Of a DNA stretch of 64,000 bases, positions 61,386 through 64,000 are shown piece after piece. The stretch lies in the NCBI GenBank assembly GCA_037957365.1, contig JARHVA010000122.1, positions 6,747,501 through 6,811,500 on the forward strand, read 5' to 3'. Position numbers and translations under genes: made by a program. A model generated the notes under the pieces. It was given only the letters and a program-made list of their open reading frames with translations, did no database searches and had not been told where the DNA came from. This DNA comes from Torreya grandis. Lineage: Eukaryota; Streptophyta; Pinopsida; Cupressales; Taxaceae. Each line of letters starts with the position of its first letter. Position 1 is the first letter of the stretch.

Positions 61386-61391
61386 AATAAA
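61386..61391 (+). terminator. Polyadenylation signal of the element C LTR
   Basis: AATAAA, about 86 bases after the TATA box. In a plant LTR this is a plausible site for 3' end formation of the retroelement RNA. Confidence 0.45.
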
Positions 61392-61999
61392 AGATAGTGT
61401 TACCTCTATTTGGATGGATCTTTCTGTGTATGCATTGAATGTTAATCTGTGTCCAATCATTGTCTCTTGATGCTCTCACAAGTTCAACACCAACAAACCT
61501 GTGATCTACAAAGTGCCACTGTCTGCTGCTGCCAGGAGTAGAGTTCTATTTTAGAGGTATAAAATAGGTGAGGTCACTTACAGTGTGTATTTCTCAACAC
61601 CTTGGTGAGTCCCTGTTTCTTGTGCTTTCCATAAGAACCTCCCTATCATCCCAGAGACCTGGTCTTTTCTACCATATCTGAGTGTATGTATGTTTTTCCC
61701 TGATCCTAAGTGTGGATGTGGAAGGTCAACCTATTTTTGGTGTATCACCTCTTTTAGAGTAGGCTGTTTATTTTCATGCTTTTTCTCTCTCTCTTTTCAT
61801 CCCCCCAGTATATCTATATATCTATATTTTTGCGCTACCTGAAACAAACAAGATACATCAGAGGGAACTAGCCCATATCTAGAGACTCTCCTCTCCTACT
61901 TCGCCATCCCATAGGTGAGAGAGGGGTTTCCATGTTGCGGGGAGAGGGCAGGAATCTATTTTCCTGCCAACTGGGTGCACTTTCCAGCGTCAACAATTT

Positions 62000-62017
62000 T
62001 GGCACGCCCAGTGGGAC
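62000..62017 (+). other. Primer-binding site of element C
   Basis: TGGCACGCCCAGTGGGAC begins four bases after the LTR end. It is the same type as in element F. The priming tRNA was not identified. Confidence 0.7.
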
Positions 62018-62165
62018 TATATTTTATCAAGTTTTTTAACGCAGTAAAGTTTCAAGATTGATGCTGGTCCTGTTACAACAAATCAAGTTTCTTCAGCATT
62101 TGGCGACTCTGAGTAAATCTGCTAGTTAAGCAGTCTGGTGCCACCAAGAATCATCCACTTCTTGT

Positions 62166-63956
62166 ATGTATACTTCTTTTGCACAAAATCATGGATTTTG
62201 TTCTCCTTCATATAATATCGATCAGACTCAAAATATTTATGGAATCCCCTCAAGTAGCTCTCCTAGTTGCCCTGCAACTATAAGGGAGGTGACGATGGAA
62301 TTTGAGAGACAAACAATGGAAATCAACAGGCTGGAAGAGCAGTATAAATATCAGCAGGAGCTGATGTATAAAGAGGAGTGCTTGTTTAGGCAAGCGCAGG
62401 CCATACAATCCATGAAGGAAGAGGTGCCAAAATGGACAAATCCATCTTTTCAAGGCAGCCAGCCTTGTGTGCCCCCTCCTACCCTGAAGAAAACCCCCTC
62501 TTTTGCACCAAATTCATTTTATCAAATTGCACTTGCTCACTCCAACTCATCAAATACAGTTGCTCCCAATCCCGTGCGCCTGGCTTTCCAACACCAAATG
62601 GCATCAGAGTAACCCCCCATGGAGATCAATCTTTTCAACTCCTTAGATCAGGAATCTTTGATTGAGAATAATACCACTAGCCAGCACGTCCCTCCTCCAA
62701 TGCACCAGCAGTGTTTTCCTCACATTCCCCAACCTCCCCAAGTCCTTCAGAATAATACGTAGATTCTGAGTTAGAGGAAGGAATCCCAGGAACCAATTCA
62801 GAGCTTTGAAGAGGATCATGCTGGTGACCTCCAAGAAAGACTCTTTCAGGAAAACCTAGCCAGACAAATTGAAGATTTAGAGGCTAGGATGAAGCTTCTC
62901 CTTGAAAGAGAGTTAAAATTTCCAAACCTTGTGGAGGAGCCTCAGGACCTCATGGAAAACAAAGTTGTTGCCTGTTTGCAGGGGCAGAATTTTAATTCAG
63001 AGATCCTGAATTGGGGGAAAATAGTGGAATCATGGGGCAACAAAGAAATAGAAGAAGAAAAGCAAGGTTTTTCTCAGAACCTTGAAGAAGCTAAAGTTAC
63101 CCCTGCCTATGGTGATGCCGGTAGCCTCCAGGAAAGGCTTTTCCAAGAAGATCTGGGCAAGAGAATAGCAGATTTAGAATTTAGAGAGAGTTCCCTCAGC
63201 CAATGTGTGATGGACGGTTCAGACCAAATAGTGCATTCTATGTCTAAACATACCCCACTTACACATTTCCAAGAGAGTTATCAGGCTGCCCCTGATATTG
63301 ATGAAGTGTTGACCAAGTGGAGGGAGGAGAATCATCCGATTCTAGCTCAAGGGCTGCCCCCTCTCCCACATGTTTTCTCCACTTCGTCCCTTCTCGAGGA
63401 AGACCCTGTTTTGCAAGAGGTAGGAGAGGAACAAAAAATCCAATCTATAGTCCTTTAGGAGGTTATCATGAGCGACAACGAAGAATAAATCATCATTGAT
63501 GCCCCTTGTGAAGACCTTATCAGCAGTGGAGAAGATGCAGGCCTTGCGTATATGCATATGTTCCAGCAATTCAAAGAGGAACAAATGCATGGTAATCTCT
63601 CTCCTCCTCTGTTTGATGAACTTCCTTGCTGTTTTGATGAGATCGACTACATTAAAGAACCTGAATTAGAGGAGGATCAGGAGAATATTCTTGAAAATCT
63701 AGAGAACCTGATCAGCAAAGAGGAAAATGAGAGGTCTTTTTTCCAAGAGGAATGCCTTGAAGAACTGAGCTTTAAACAGGAAAGTGAAGCCTTGTGGGAT
63801 GAGCAATCATTTTGTGAGTCCCTTTTAGACATCACCACATTCGCCCTTCTTCAAGAAGGCCAAGAGGAAGCAGAGGATGAGTCTGACAGAGTTTTCAGCA
63901 AAGTAGAGGGAAACAAATCAGACCATAATACATTGCAGAAGAATTGTGCAGATTAG
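62166..63956 (+). pseudogene. Leader ORF or gag N-terminus of element C, Glu/Gln-rich, unknown
   Basis: One frame of about 597 codons runs from 62166 to 63956 with no frameshift. It carries in-frame stops at 62610, 62760, 62772, 63456, 63486 and 63954. The product would be acidic and rich in Glu, Gln and Leu. Near 62280-62400 a helix (MEFERQTMEINRLEEQYKY) suggests a coiled coil. Pro/Ser-rich stretches lie at 62440-62600 and 62680-62750. The block GDLQERLFQENLARQIEDLE at 62823 recurs as GSLQERLFQEDLGKRIADLE at 63120, 14 of 20 identical, 99 codons apart. I recognise no capsid domain or knuckle. It could be the extra upstream ORF some Tat/Ogre elements have, or a divergent gag start. Confidence 0.5.
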
Positions 63957-64000
63957 AAGGCTTACAGTGATGAGCCGACAACAATTGATTTCTTGGTGAT

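Larger units (their letters stand above)
60618..61995 (+). repeat. Element C 5' LTR (1378 bp)
   Basis: Starts TGTTGACCCAATTTTGCCC and ends GCGTCAACA. It contains two kinds of GC-rich repeats. Three copies are like GGGCAGCGAAATCGCCACCC (about 60869, 60931 and 61109). Two are like ACATCGGC…AAAACTGCCG…GTCGGCAGCTTA (about 60983 and 61033). TATA box and AATAAA are in the expected order. Confidence 0.8.
60618..64000 (+). mobile_element. Element C: younger Ty3/gypsy-type LTR retrotransposon (5' part)
   Basis: LTR 60618-61995, primer site at 62000, then a long coding frame to the window end. The LTR ends are perfect inverted repeats, TGTTGAC…GTCAACA. CpG is much commoner here than in the rest of the window, which suggests a younger insertion. 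Only the upstream part is visible and no pol domain is in the window, so the gypsy assignment rests on the primer-site form and similarity to element F. Confidence 0.75.

Noticed and set aside
62250..62834. Minus-strand open frames opposite the element C ORF
   Set aside because: They are shadows of the plus-strand frame, which runs through the whole region and has the internal protein repeat.

Overview
The window looks like gene-free, transposon-packed chromosome from a large-genome land plant. It is very AT-rich and mostly poor in CpG. Almost every recognisable coding stretch is a decayed plant LTR-retrotransposon: Ty3/gypsy of the Tat and chromovirus types, and Ty1/copia-type gag. The age and depth of the nested insertions would suit a gymnosperm or another giant plant genome, but nothing here proves the taxon. 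I found no host gene, tRNA, rRNA or CRISPR array, and no intact transposon gene.

Layout. 1-7365: element D, a minus-strand Tat-like gypsy relic with LTR, gag and protease remnants and no visible polymerase. 7366-14829: AT-rich sequence with no gene I can support. 14830-18134: element E, a minus-strand chromovirus-like gypsy pol (protease, reverse transcriptase, RNase H, integrase) in which all domains are readable but full of stops. 18135-19179: plus-strand LTR of element F, followed by a primer-binding site; it interrupts E. 19202-26060 and 33813-37364: unresolved old transposon sequence, including minus-strand gag of another Tat-like element (G).

26061-33812: element A, a plus-strand copia-type element with two LTRs of about 2.08 kb around a gag-only interior, inserted in G. 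37365-43292: element B1, related to A, with a perfect 5-bp target duplication and an internal deletion. 43743-60617: two more B-type copies in tandem (LTR, interior, LTR, interior). The first LTR carries a 2353-bp hAT-type DNA transposon with an 8-bp target duplication and a large internal inverted repeat. The first interior carries what looks like a solo LTR of a third family.

60618-64000: element C, a younger, more CpG-rich gypsy-type element inserted in the second B interior. Its 1378-bp LTR, promoter, primer site and the start of its coding region are visible before the window ends.

The most interesting material is the A/B family. Its four gag copies have no protease, integrase or reverse transcriptase. 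The B copies have several CCHC knuckles and a conserved C-terminal segment I cannot assign. Their LTRs share a TATA box, and in B the U3 is enlarged by roughly 200-bp tandem repeats. Such elements would have to be moved by enzymes supplied in trans, as is known for TR-GAG and LARD-type non-autonomous elements. Many of their premature stops replace glutamine codons, as expected from C-to-T decay of methylated DNA.
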